From contig JAOVVO010000448.1 in assembly GCA_028564675.1 (NCBI GenBank), positions 1-64,000 of the forward strand: a DNA stretch of 64,000 bases. Direction: 5' to 3'. The notes under the pieces are model-generated. The model ran no database searches. It saw only the letters and a list, made by a program, of their open reading frames with translations, and was not told the origin of the DNA. This DNA is from Onchocerca lupi (lineage: Eukaryota; Nematoda; Chromadorea; Rhabditida; Onchocercidae). Below, one piece after another: positions 51,944 to 63,625 of the stretch; position 1 is the stretch's first letter, and each line of letters opens with the position of its first letter. Both the position numbers and the translations under genes were made by a program.

Positions 51944-52828
51944 CATAAAGGAAAACTAGAATTCCATTTGAATATTTCACAAATTTTAAATATTTTTGTG
52001 TCTGTTTTATGCAAAATTGGTTTCAGAGCTCTCATTTATCCATTTTTAATTAAAGGAGATACAAAAACTCCTGTCCATATCTTCTTATTAAGTCTTCTAT
52101 TCTGCATAGTTAATGGTTATGTGCAAGGTATATGGCATTCTTATAATGCTGTGTATAACAAATCGCTGAAGGATATCGTATTTTGTTTCTTTGGTAGGTA
52201 GGTTTCACATTTCTCGATCTTTCCTGACATTTATATTAAATCTGGATATAAATGAATATGCAGATTTTTTTTTCTATAGTTTTATATTGTGGTATTTAAC
52301 ATATTTATGCTGTTAATATTACGATTTGTTACATTCTCCGTAAATTGTAATATTTGCTATGTAACTAGTAATATTAGAATAATCTGCAACAGGTACATTA
52401 ATATTTCTCAGTGGAATGATGATTAATATCACATCCGATTCAATACTACGAAATTTACGGAAAGATGGAAAATCAGGTTATAAAATACCTTATGGTGGTT
52501 TATTCAAATATATCTCTGGAGCAAATTTCTTCGGAGAATGTGTAGAATGGACTGGTTATGCCTTATTGGCACACACATTGCCCGCTTTTGCCTTTGCGTT
52601 TTTTACATTATGCAATCTTGCACCGCGTGCCTATCATCACCACAGGTGATTTCTTTTTAAGTTGAAAATTTCAATTTGTGCAAAAAAAAAAGACGAAGGA
52701 TCATTATTTCTATGAAACATCTTTTTTAAGAAATATATTATTACAATTTTTTTTATTTCAGGTGGTATCAGGAAAAATTTGACAATTATCCGAAAGATCG
52801 CAAAGCTTTTATACCATTCGTTATTTAG
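50782..52828 (+). CDS. Steroid 5-alpha-reductase (3-oxo-5-alpha-steroid 4-dehydrogenase)
   Basis: NADPH-dependent reduction of the delta-4 double bond of 3-oxosteroids in the ER membrane. Five exons: 50782-50904, 51665-51813, 52027-52193, 52393-52645 and 52762-52828; phases agree and give 252 residues (human SRD5A1 has 259). Family hallmarks in order: EAPYGRYF at about 29-36, WAWFIQEIPSL after the first intron, FIVHYINR ending at residue 91, RALIYPFLIKG, NGYVQG, then LRNLRK, GYKIPYGGLFKYISGANFFG and EWTGYAL, and the terminal WYQEKFDNYPKDRKAFIPF. Six or seven hydrophobic helices are visible. The start is the first ATG; a second Met follows three codons later. Intron 2 holds a 53-base T run at 51891-51943. 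It lies head-to-head with the coiled-coil gene and tail-to-tail with the ANCHR-like gene. A nematode substrate cannot be read from the sequence. Confidence 0.94.
51891..51943. repeat. 53-base poly-T run in steroid reductase intron 2
   Basis: Uninterrupted T homopolymer, by far the longest in the window. It sits about 83 bases upstream of the exon 3 acceptor TTTCAG. It could reflect a retroposed poly-A tail in antisense, slippage growth or an assembly artefact; no flanking target-site duplication was recognised. Confidence 0.9.
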
Positions 52829-53365
52829 TAATTAGCTGAGAGCTAATAATTACGCAATAGAAAAGGAAATTATTTTAGATAACCATTCATAGTTAAATGA
52901 TATTTAGAAAAAAATGGTGTACGATATGAAATATTTCAAAGGCATGAGTATCGAAGCTTTTTACAGTGCTCTGGAGAATTTTTAAAAGGATTCTAATACT
53001 ATGAAATTCTATTTGCATAGAATGGTATTACACAGTAATTAGTGATTATTTAGAAAAAACTTATAAACAGCAAAAAGTTCATTTTGCTCAACCATGTGAT
53101 ATCAAATAAAATAAAAGAAAAAACATACAAAAAAAAAAGCCGAAAAAAAAAATACATAACTATTCACATAAGTGATAAACAACATGACACATATAAGTGT
53201 TCACAGTAAATTTTCAAATATATAATAAATTTAACCTTCCCATTTATTGTAGTGTAAAGCTAAAATATTACGCCGAATTTTGAAATATTTTAATTACATC
53301 TGCTTTTCACTAAGATAGTTTTATTATAAAACACTGAGCATGAAAAAATTGCCAAATATATGCAG
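52829..53365. other. Convergent 3' intergenic region
   Basis: About 540 bases between the stops of the plus-strand steroid reductase and the minus-strand ANCHR-like gene. A minus-strand AATAAA (TTTATT at 53320-53325), about 40 bases past the ANCHR-like stop, is a likely polyadenylation signal. AATAAA-like sequences on the plus strand near 53104-53112 could serve the reductase. Confidence 0.45.
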
Positions 53366-55731
53366 TTATTGAGAACGGAATATTCTGGAAAGTATACCAC
53401 TCTTCTTGCCATTTTTCTTCGAGTCTTTTACTGTTTGAATGGCTTCGTTCTCCACTTTTTCAACTTCCAGTACAATCTTGAAATAAAGGTAAATGATAGT
53501 TCCAATAATGATTCTGTTAATTTATTGAATGAGAAGTATTACCTTATGTGAAATCAATAACTAAGCCAGAAATGATCCATGAATCAAAAATTCCATTTAC
53601 TACTTAACTGAATTCCAATATAGTAATATAGTAAGTGACGATGTGACAAACCAAGATAATTTTTCTCAACTAGTATAATTTAAAAATGCTTCATTTTTTG
53701 CATCTTTTTGTTATTCAAAATGTATCGCTTTTCGAAAAAAAGAAAAAAACATAGATATTTCAGTTAAGACAAATAAATAAAGAGCAGAGCCATAATTGAT
53801 TAATAGAAGATTGCACATACTTTTTCCAATTTTTCATAATCAATTTCGGTATCACCGTCACTAGACTCGGAAGAAGACACTTCTTGATCCAATCTTCTCT
53901 CCCAAAATTTACTCAATTCTTCATTTATTTTTGCCGATTTCATATTACTTTGATTGGCTAAAATGAGGATCTCATAAGCAAACGAAAGTAAATTTCAATG
54001 GAATTGGAACATGATGTCAATGAAACAGCAACATGCACGTGGGATTCATTAAAAGCAGAACGGTAGGAAGTTATACAAATAGACATCTTGTCACGCCAAT
54101 TATTTCACTAAAGCTTAAAGCTTCACCGGGCTAAACGTATATATTTACAAGGTGTTCATATTTCGTAACAACATTAGTAGATCTTTTCATACTTAATTTC
54201 ATGAGTTCCTTAATTTCGTCATCCATCGAATGATTATCATTTCCTGCGTCCGTCAACTTAGCTGCCTTTATACTTTGTTCTTTGGCCAATTTCATCATTC
54301 GTTGTAACTGTTTCAAATTCCGAATCGTATCTCGCCCCATTATATCTGCATTTGATATGGATAGTTCTTCATTCAAGTCTGCAAAAATTATTTGTTCAAC
54401 GATTACTTCTTAACTGATAATTTTTTTCGGAAAAAAATTTTTCGAAAGTTAGCAAGAATTCTTCTGTCGTAGGTACAGTATTATAAATGCATTCTCTTTA
54501 GCAAGTAGAAATGAAATTAAATTTCTCTATAAAAATGATGCTGGTACTGCTACCCAAGTAAATATTTGTTACGAATTATTTTCCTTAAAAATGGGTTCTT
54601 AACGAGAATCGGATTTTAATGTAGAACAAGATTTTAGGGAAATGTCACCTAAATATTTACACTGAGAATCACACTTGTTTTTCCTTTTTTTTTTTTTTTT
54701 TTTTTTTTTTTGTCGTACTTTTGTAGAGGAACTATTTAGGACTTAACTACTAATACGCATACAACACAAACAATACATCTTTTATAAGAAAGTTGTACGA
54801 ATAAATTCTTGTTTCAACGAATGAAGTTGAACTGAAAGATACAAAGAGATATACCGTCTGGAAAAGAGGCATCATTTCTACAAATTCTAATGAATTCTTC
54901 TGGATCAACATCATGTTCTTCCGATTCCCCAGAACGATCCCACTTTGTCTCTAACATGGCTTCATCTTTTGCTCGTCTCATTAATTTCTCAACTGTTTCT
55001 TCTTCAGTTTCATCTCCAATTAAAACAGCAGACTGAAAGTTGAATTAACACGCAGCATAAAAGTCGTAGTATAAATAAAGGCATTTTTTTGTGTGCCAAA
55101 ATAGCAATATGCAACCATTTTTACAAATATGCCATCGTGAAATTGGATTGATGAAGTGCTAGCATACCCTCGAATGTCTAATAGCTTCCACTGGTACATC
55201 ACGAAGCTTTGCCAGTCTTTCTTCAATGTCACCGACTGAAGGTATGTCCTGATCTTAAAACCAAATATATTTTGTAAAATCCACAGTAATAAAATAATCT
55301 ATTTATTTTGATCAATAAAAATGGCAACACAGTATGCCAGAATATCTTCATTTTTTCTCGTGATTTAGTTATTTCAGAGACATATAAACAAAATGGAATA
55401 AATAGAAAGGAAAAGTTAACAATCAACTAACTACTTCAAATATTACAAAATATTTAGAAAATCGAAAAGAAATCTAAATATATTTACTTCCATTATGCAT
55501 CTTTAGCATTTTCGCCCGTTCCTCTAAAGAAGCCAACGTTTCTATTTCATTTTCATTCTTACTCATATTTAAATTTGTTAAACGTTGCTCCAAAATTTTA
55601 TCCTTTTCGTCTGATTGACGGTTTTGTTTTGATAAACGTGATGAAGGGAGAAAGCGTTGCACAAGTGCGTGTGTATACTTCTGTCGCATCGATGGAAGTG
55701 GCAAATCAGTGCACCAATTGTTGTTATTCAT
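53366..55731 (-). CDS. ANCHR/ZFYVE19-like protein (abscission checkpoint regulator family)
   Basis: In animals ZFYVE19 retains VPS4 at the midbody to delay abscission. Six exons on the minus strand: 55488-55731, 55168-55253, 54855-55032, 54193-54378, 53821-53957 and 53366-53476, about 313 residues. Shared features are short repeats of the form I-EERLAKLR (MIM1-like): LEQRLTNLN, ASLEERAKML and DIEERLAKLRDVPVEAI, followed by an acidic stretch that precedes helices such as EEETVEKLMRRAKDEAMLET. The C-terminal half is Lys/Glu/Ser-rich and ends in SGILSRIFRSQ. Neither the N-terminal FYVE-type finger nor the C-terminal Cys-rich domain of the human protein was found. The frame is open upstream of the ATG to an ATATTTTCAG acceptor at about 55777-55786, so earlier exons are possible. 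The exon 4 donor (GTATGA at 54192) was chosen because it keeps frame with exon 5. Confidence 0.7.
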
Positions 55732-57145
55732 TAAAGATGATGAAACAAAATCAAATGCAAAATCAGCCTGAAAATATCATTATTATGATGCTGAGATGTG
55801 AAATGCCATACGCGATCTACCAAATAAAACCTGACGCTTGCGCAGACGTATTTATTAAATTTAGCAAACATGACCTTTATGGGACATGAATTTAATGGAT
55901 ATAGCCATTAACTTCATGTTCCACCATCTTAAAGTTAAATTATTTCTATATGTCCTCTTTATGATATAACTTTAACATGATTGATTGGATAGTTTTCGAG
56001 CTTTTCCAACATGTCCAAGGAAGGTAACGCAGATGAAGTTCGTCCTCGTAATTATCGGAAGCTGAGGATATCAGCTTACCTAACATTTACTGATACTCAC
56101 CATTCGTGAACCAACAGTTCCTTGTCTTAATCTCGCTTACCAAAATCGATGGGCAATATTCCTACTGCTTTCCTCATATTAATTTGATTCTATCCTAACT
56201 CTTAAACCTACATCCGTCCAACCAAAATCCACCAATAATCTTCTTCCTCACTCATTCTTAAATAAGAAAAATTATAGGTAGCTCTCTTTTCTTCTTTCTT
56301 TCATTTAGCCAAGAAGTCAAGGAGGGTGATCAGTTCGTCATATTTTATTCTCTCGTAAATTCATTTAGTTCACATAAAAAATTAATCAAACTATTCTATA
56401 CTTCAGTCAATCCTATGTTAGAACAACCATCTGTAACCATTGAACACTATCAATGATACGCACCAACAATCTAATTGCTTTGGCCATTAATGGTAACAAA
56501 ATGAGATGCAATAATGTCAAAAATAAGTTCCGATTAAAATCTCCATTTACATCTAATTATAGCGCATGTTTACCTCAATATCGAAAAATAGTAAAACTTT
56601 TCCGATGTCGCAGTTCGAAAATGACTTTCTTTAAAATCATTTTGGCATTAAACATAATGTTTAGAGATTAAACAGTGGTGGAGAATATTTAAGAAATGAA
56701 TGAATTTGGAATTTTATTCTTTTTTTTAAGCCAAAATAGAATATTGGCCAAGAAAATTAACAATGCTTAAATAAAAAAAAAAATGATAATATCCATTGCA
56801 GATGATAACGTTCTAATGATAATAGAAATAAAATCGCCACTTCATCATAAATTTTGTATATAGTGAAAGATTGCTTAAGTCCTCAGCCGCAAGGGCGCGG
56901 AAGTTAATACATCATCAGCTTTAGACTAGCTTTTAAGACTCAATCCATCTTGATGAAATGAATGCAGTATCGAAAAGATGAAGACATACAAAGAGACTAG
57001 AATACCTAAAAATCATCTTGAATTTATTGGTTTTGGAAAGTATTTATTGACTCTTCATTTAAGAAAAGAATTATATTTTCAGCGAAATCTCAAACAATAT
57101 TTATTCTATATCACATTCAACAATAACTCAAAAAAGTCTTCATAT
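55732..57145. other. Intergenic region with possible 5' exon of the ANCHR-like gene
   Basis: An in-frame extension of the ANCHR-like exon reaches an acceptor near 55777-55786. Further out on the minus strand, AGACAAGGAACTGTTGGTTC and a few bases reach an ATG|GTGAGTAT strong donor near 56099, which could end an upstream exon. No Cys-rich (FYVE) coding stretch was found. The plus-strand frames at 55575-55889 and 56453-56671 look fortuitous. A GC-rich patch (CCGCAAGGGCGCGG) lies at 56887. Confidence 0.35.
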
Positions 57146-58650
57146 TCAAAAACCAAAGTCATACAAACATTGCTCAACAACAGCTCTGTCAGCACCCTTT
57201 ATTCGAATAAATCCTTTCAGTTCGTCAACATGCGTTGCAATCGGATGTTGCAAATATTCTTCCAAATATTCTCGTATCTTTTTCTCGCATTCCTTAATAG
57301 AAATATTTTTTTTTAGCAATAAAATGTGAAGTAAATAATTTTTCGAAAGTTCCACAAAAACGACTGAAAAAATCGCAAAATAAACAATGTTGCGTATTAC
57401 AATATTACATAAAAGTTTTTCAGAAGTTATTCATTAGCTGAATTTTCTGAAAAATGAAATATCCCAAATCTGACTATATGGTTCAAGTCTAATCAATCGA
57501 TTGAACATGTCATAACTGCTGTGATATATTGAATGTAGCGAAGCTGATCACGCATTAAAAAGCAAGGATTTCTCACTTGCAAAAAATTTAAATGGGACCG
57601 TTTCCATCAGCTCTGTATCATGCAAAAACTAAAAATTGTTTGAAGAATTTGAAAGAAAAAGGAAAGTGGAACACACGAATACATCGCCATGAATTTTTTT
57701 CACCAGTACCAACTCAACATATTCAAATTCCAATGTCTTCGGATCCAGTTGATCTCTTCTGGTCTCCAAATAGAGTGGTAATAAATGATCACGATTTCGT
57801 TCCACATAAAATGCTAGGTCTGGCCGAGCTGAAACAAAGGAAAAATTCTCTAAAACTTAATGTGAAATAACAATTTTGAAAATCAGTCAGACAAGAACGG
57901 TTTCACGAAATTGTTCCCAAAAGCAGTAAATAAAAAAAAAAAAAAAAAGGAAATCATACGTTTTGGTGGTCTCCAACCACTAGGAGTTGGGTATGTATCA
58001 TGTTTCGGTACATCAGGAATCAATTTCTTTGGCATGAGCCTTTGTACATATTTCCAGTCCACTGGTATCTCAACTGCTCTGCTTCGTATATGCTCTGAAA
58101 TAATCGTCCATACAATTGAATTACGATTAAATGAGAATATTCAAAACTTTGAAAAAAAAACTAAAAATACTGTAAAAATTGTAACTATTAAGTTATTTAC
58201 GTCACAATACTATTGAGGACAAATTTAAAGAATGACAAGAAAAAAAGAAAAACTTCAAAGAAAATTTAGCAGAATAAAAAAAAAATGAGTTTTTCGTTGT
58301 AAAGAATGAAATCAAATATTTATATCTTCCAAACAGTATTATTCACAATTCTTTTTTTTTTTTTTTTGCAACATAATTAGATATGTGCAAATCGGTAAAG
58401 CTAAAAATCCTCTTCATCAAATGCGTACTATTCTTATACGAAATTTGTACTATGGAAGTATGAAATTAATGCTATGATGACCGAACAATTAAGGATAAAA
58501 ACTGATACCTCTTTTTGGCATAGCAGCTTGCCAAGGATCATCCCAAATTTCGCTACTTAATGTGGCATTTTCTTTATTCGTAATTTTTCGGCAGTGACAT
58601 TTCGTCGGTCCCACAGCCTTTTTAGTCCATTTCAAAGAATGTCGTAACAT
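57146..58650 (-). CDS. Mitochondrial ribosomal protein mL49
   Basis: Component of the mitochondrial large ribosomal subunit (MRPL49/IMG2 family). Four exons on the minus strand: 58509-58650, 57960-58094, 57683-57828 and 57146-57292, joining in phase to 189 residues (human 166). Family landmarks in order: WKYVQRLMPKKLIPDVP, then PTPSGWRPPKPRPDLAFYVE, LPLYLETR and the C-terminal domain IREYLEEYLQHPIATHVDE followed by LKGFIRIKG and a final CLYDFGF. The human protein has the matching PSGWRPP, V-N-E-V-x-G-x-I-R-I-K-G and terminal G-F. A basic N-terminus (MLRHSLKWTKKAVGP) fits a mitochondrial targeting peptide. The last intron's 3' border (TTTCTATTAAG) is the least certain junction. It lies 480 bases downstream of the TRIM-like gene on the same strand. 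Confidence 0.88.
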
Positions 58651-59130
58651 AAAGCGCTCTTTTGAGAGTAGAAGTTATCGTTTTTACACCCAAAATTCAT
58701 ATTTAAATCACCTTCCTTATTCTTTACGTTTTACTTACTTCAATACAATAAGTTTCTCGATCAATAACATCATAACAATTACTTCTATCCATAACTATCC
58801 AGTCATTGTGCAGTAGTATTGAAAAGCGAAAAAACGTAATTATGGAAAATTCGAATAAGTCTCCATAAAATTATTGCGCAATGACTAGGCAAGGTTAGAT
58901 AATCTAACCATGGACTTAGCAGCTTTTATATCAAGAATTCATGTTGAATTGCTAATCAAGTTGTTATAATAGATTTTGTTCGTTTTTTAAGATCATAATT
59001 ATTTGTGGAATATCATAAAATATATCACATTTAATGAAGAAAATTATTCATTTGAACAATTCATTTCAAAAACTGAATCTTTTGGAAAACAATCATAAAA
59101 TATAGCACTAATTACAATTTCATAAAATTC
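58651..59130. other. Short intergenic gap
   Basis: 480 bases between the mL49 start and the stop of the upstream same-strand TRIM-like gene. AT-rich, no frame of interest. It must hold the mL49 promoter and/or a trans-splice acceptor. Confidence 0.4.
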
Positions 59131-60963
59131 TTAAAAAACACCATTTCTGGATAAGGGCAAAACGGATGTAGCAGGTGTTGCCGATATTATCGGTGGTATT
59201 ACATTGACAATTATTTCTGATTCTGATTGCGGACTGTATGTCATGAGATGGCGTCGAGCTATAGCTGCATTTCGACGTGCTAGAGCTGAGCATAAAACGC
59301 TAACACGTCCCGTTCGTTGATATTCGAACCATGACTGTGTTTGTTCTCTGAAATTAGTACTAACATCAAAGAAATAACTAGTGAAATCAATGAAATTGAA
59401 CATGTAATTCTACTCGGAACAATACTATTAAAATTAAACAGCTAAAATGTGTGAAGAAAAAGAAGGAATGGAGCAAGAGGATTCTAAAATTTATGACATA
59501 TTGCCATTTAATTTTTTCGATGCAGGCATTCCAAAAACTTTCTTGCTTAATTTTCTAAAACCTTTAGTTAAAATTTCATGCCCTTATCTCTTTAATATAT
59601 TTTGAAACTTGAAATTGCATAGAAAAAGAGAAAGCAAGATTTAGCATTTCAAACAATTTGAAGTTGCTATTTTTACAATTATTCAGAAATCCAGAAAACA
59701 AATAACTTTATATAAATCAGCTGCAAAATAACTTGTCAAAGTAACATAAGTTGCACCAGCAAAATATTTTTCAAGTGATACTTCAATGTAAAGTATCATA
59801 TTTTCGCTCACATGCCAGATACCAATCGTTTATCAATCAAATATAACTTAAATGAATATAAAATGCTGAATATTTACTGCGCAGATTGTGCAATTAATTC
59901 TCTTTTGTCCACTATATCGCCGTAAATAGCATGACCTGCCAGTTCCACACCTGTCTTTTCTATCAATACTGTAATTTCGTTGAACATGTTATTCATGAAT
60001 CCAGCAAATTCTGATGCACACTGAAATAATTTGATCATTTGATTAAAAACATTATGGACATATGAATGACTATGGTAAATCGACTTCGTTATCTGCCGAT
60101 AAACCCTTTGATTTCTTCTATCTAACTTTAATCGACTATTCTGCAATGGATTGTCTGATACTTGAACACGAAACATTGTTTCTTTAGCTGATAAAAAAAA
60201 AAAAAAAATCGCTTCTATGTCTCTAAATCATCTAAAAATCGCTTCTATATCGTCCAGTTGTTTATACTAGCGTTGAAAGACCAGAATTTCTAGCTGAATT
60301 TGCTAGGAAAATACGATTTAAGATTTTTATTCATGAATAAATTTCAGCCGTTTCGAATAATACACTGACAAACTACTTGCCATCGCAGCCTATTACATTC
60401 CTGCCATAAAATTTCATTTAGTTATTGATATCTAATAAATAAGATTGTTATATTCTCAATTTAGGTTTAATTCTAATTTGGCAGATTTAATTATAATTTT
60501 GGTATTACGTAGTTCTATTTATTGTTACTATTAGTACTTATTTTGGTATTACTGTTTTCCCACATCGGTTTTATGCCTTTTTTAAATTGAATTATACGAA
60601 GAAAATGGATCTTTAGTCTGAGCAAGTCCATTATTCTCAAGCTCAAGTGACTTATATCAATAAAATAAAATCACTACATAAAAAAGAGATTTTTTTTGCT
60701 ATCATATACTCAACATCATTCATACAACAAACCCGCATATAGATTCCATGTAATCGTCGGGCATGTTCTAATCTTATCTCAATATCCTTTTTTGACATAA
60801 ATTCATCGGTATTTAGTGCTGTTTCAACCATTTTGAATTGTGCATATTGTCCATCCAATAGCTGAAATATTGATGCTACAAAAAGAATTTTTATAAGCAT
60901 TTTCCTTATCGATATTATAATTCATAAACTATCTCATTCTAATAGAAAAATAAGTGTTCTCCT

Positions 60964-61002
<39 letters not shown>

Positions 61003-62687
61003 AAAATCTCTTTTTTCAAACAATTTGGCAAAAAGGAAGAGATTGCAATTTATTAATTTACATCCGAAACAAACCTTAAACAAATCATCCACACAATTTA
61101 AGCGATCTATCGTTAATTCTTTACATTGTTTCAGAAATTGTACAGTGCTAATAACCATTTCTTTAAGTTCCTGCTGAGCTGTTTTAACTCGTTCTTTTGA
61201 CTCTCCATATTTTGATATAGTATGACCCATCTTAGCATGTCCATTTATTACACACAAACCGCAACAAACGCGCTGAAACCTTATTCAACAATTTCATTAA
61301 AAAAAAGAAAGAAAAACAACAATTTCAATGTATGGATAAATGGATAAATTGGAAGAGAAAAGAGCAGCAAATTTTCCTGATCACTCTTCATTATAATTAT
61401 CATCTACATCTGTGACACAATTATATCTACTACTCGAATCTACAAAAACTTTTTTGTATACTTCTCTTCAGTTTACAACTTTATGAAAAGTGTCATTCAC
61501 ATTCTAACCAAAATTTTAAATTCAGAAAAAAACTTCGCTTTACAAAATATTAATTCACTTATTTAAGATTCCAGTGTCTTTTTTGATAACAACTTTTCTC
61601 TCCTTCATGAGCAAAAAAGATAATTCTCAAATAAAATGATTATCGCCACCATTACACCACCACAGATCTTGTAGAGGATATTATTCCCCTTAATAAAAAA
61701 TGTCGACACCTCTACTCTATTAATATGATTGCAGTCATCACAACAATATTGATCTTCTGGTTTTGTAGCTTTTGAGCACTGCTGACAATATTTGACCATA
61801 GCATCTTTTTCTTTTATCCGAGATATAAGACCTAAAAAATTTCCTTACTTTAACAAAATCAGTTATAAACCATCAAACAATATTGGATGATACGTTATAA
61901 GTGACCGATTCTTCTGGATTATTTCGCAGTTTCACATCTGTCCTGTCCTATGGCACTGAATGCTCAATTAGCTTACTTTTTTCCTATTGCACTTTTATAA
62001 CTGAATCCTAAACAAGCATTCAAGCATATGCTGTAAAAAAAAGTCTATCGTCAATCCAAAATAATTCTCTCATGTAAACCCATCTGAACATAAAAGGCAA
62101 AAGAAAAATGATTTGTAAGCAGCGCTAACTTTTTAAGGAATAATTGACGACAGGCGGACTATTAAAATGTGCACGACATAAGGGACAAGTATATTTCTGG
62201 TCTGCTCCATGAACATCATAGAGTCGATCAATACATTTTGCACAAAATGAATGACCACATTGCAGTTGCTTCGGCTCATTAAATATCTTCAAAAAAAAAA
62301 AAAAAAAATCATAAAAATAGAAATATAGTAAATACAATGCTAAAATAAACATAGTCCTGCTAATTTATTTATTCAGACTGTGAAGCCCAGGCATAACGAA
62401 ACTGATTATCTTGCCACGACAAATATAATCAAAAACAATTGATATGATATATGCACAGTTTCAATAATAAATAAATGAATGAATATGTATATATATATAT
62501 ATATATATATAAGACTAACCGCAAAACAAATCGAACAAACCATCGCTTCTAATAAGAACGCATCAGATTTACCTTCGTCTTCAATCATTTTCTCAGATGA
62601 ATGGTTAGGGAAAGAAGCTGATGATATCGAGGATGAAAGAGATTCTGATAAGGCAGAAGAATCTGATAAAGACGGCAAAACATCCAT
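59131..62687 (-). CDS. RING/B-box (TRIM-like) E3 ubiquitin ligase
   Basis: Predicted E3 ubiquitin ligase of the RING-B-box-coiled-coil type. Seven exons on the minus strand: 62520-62687, 62130-62286, 61716-61831, 61075-61272, 60726-60861, 59878-60187 and 59131-59347, giving about 433 residues. A Ser-rich N-terminus (6-32) leads to a RING with C51-x2-C54, C66-G-H68, C71-x2-C74 and C90-P-L-C93; the first intron splits the RING. A B-box-type zinc site follows: C124-x2-C127, C139-x2-C142, C151-x2-C154, H159 and H164. Then a helical coiled-coil region (about 168-260; KERVKTAQQELKEM, EIRLEHARRLH). The C-terminus has no SPRY, NHL or FN3 domain and ends in Ile/Pro/Thr-rich, probably disordered sequence. 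In exon 6 an 84-base phase-0 stretch has intron-like borders and may be optionally removed. Substrate unknown. Confidence 0.87.
60966..61000. repeat. 35-base poly-T run in an intron of the TRIM-like gene
   Basis: Homopolymer between the exons at 61075-61272 and 60726-60861 of the TRIM-like gene. On the coding strand it is poly-A. Confidence 0.85.
62489..62511. repeat. (TA)n microsatellite
   Basis: About eleven TA units in the first intron of the TRIM-like gene, directly after the GTTAGT donor region on the minus strand. Likely polymorphic. Confidence 0.85.
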
Positions 62688-63625
62688 TATGATGAAATTT
62701 CATTTCCCGACCTCCAAATAGGAAATTTTATATATCGATAATCACAATGCAAGCGAATCTAACAAGCATGTGTTCTACAATAGACGAATCACGTGATCAT
62801 TACGTAATCAAACACCATATTAACCATATCTAAATGTAAGCCGATAAAGATATTAATCGATTGTTGCAATAAAGACATCAGAGCTGAATCGCATAGTGGA
62901 ATGGATCACCTTTGAAAATGTCAACACAATCCTAATAGACTGTTGACGAGTAAAATCTGATGACCTTGACCTTTCTTTCGAATTTATGCTTTGCCAAGTA
63001 CAACAACTAAATAAACCATCAGTAAACGAATCAATGAATTTAGTGGAGAGATCCTATTGGAACTATAAATACAATAATTTTCAACGTACTTGTACTTTAG
63101 TTTTAAAAAATATGTATACTAAATGATTGGGCATGCAATTTTACGGAAAATATGTCGTACGGAAATTGACGCGTGGTGTCAGTGCTATTAACAGGGAACT
63201 ATGATTAGAGAAATATGACACTTACTGATACACACGTGTTTCTACTGATACTATTATCACTAACATAGAACAAATATGACATCAACTGCTGATATACTTA
63301 CGAACGATATTCAATTCTTAATATATTACAACCATTCCGTAGCCTAAATTATCTTACGTAATTATATAAACTTGCCATAAGATCAACTCGAAATACATAA
63401 CTACATAAGGCAAAAAAAAAAAAACACGTCACCTAATAACGATCAATACCATCCTCATACTCGTTTGATTTTTTCGAGTGGATATCCGTACATCTATTGA
63501 AAAATATTACAATTTATAGCACTTATCCGACGAACCGCAAAATCCACTCGAAAAATAAACGTCACCACTCACGTCAAACAAACATCACCACCCACGTGAA
63601 ACAAATTATAATCTCACGTCACCAA
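62688..63625. promoter_or_regulatory. Upstream region of the TRIM-like gene with CACGT-rich repeats
   Basis: No coding frame of note. At 63424-63640 there are several copies of CACGTCACC/CACGTCAAAC and one CACGTG E-box (63593-63598), plus two copies of AATTATAATCTCAC (63604, 63625). ATCCACTCGAAAAA at 63542-63555 is the reverse complement of TTTTTCGAGTGGAT at 63470-63483, a 14-base inverted repeat spaced by 58 bases. CGTCA/CACGTCA resembles CRE/bZIP sites, so bZIP or bHLH factors may bind here; that is inference. Confidence 0.4.

Noticed and set aside
51716..52201. 161-codon plus-strand open frame treated as one exon
   Set aside because: It joins exons 2 and 3 of the steroid reductase through an intron whose poly-T is translated as poly-Phe; real splice sites at 51813 and 52027 remove that part.
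57592..58216. Two plus-strand frames with balanced composition (57592-57870 and 57911-58216)
   Set aside because: Antisense shadows of the mL49 exons 57683-57828 and 57960-58094, which match the mL49 family on the minus strand.
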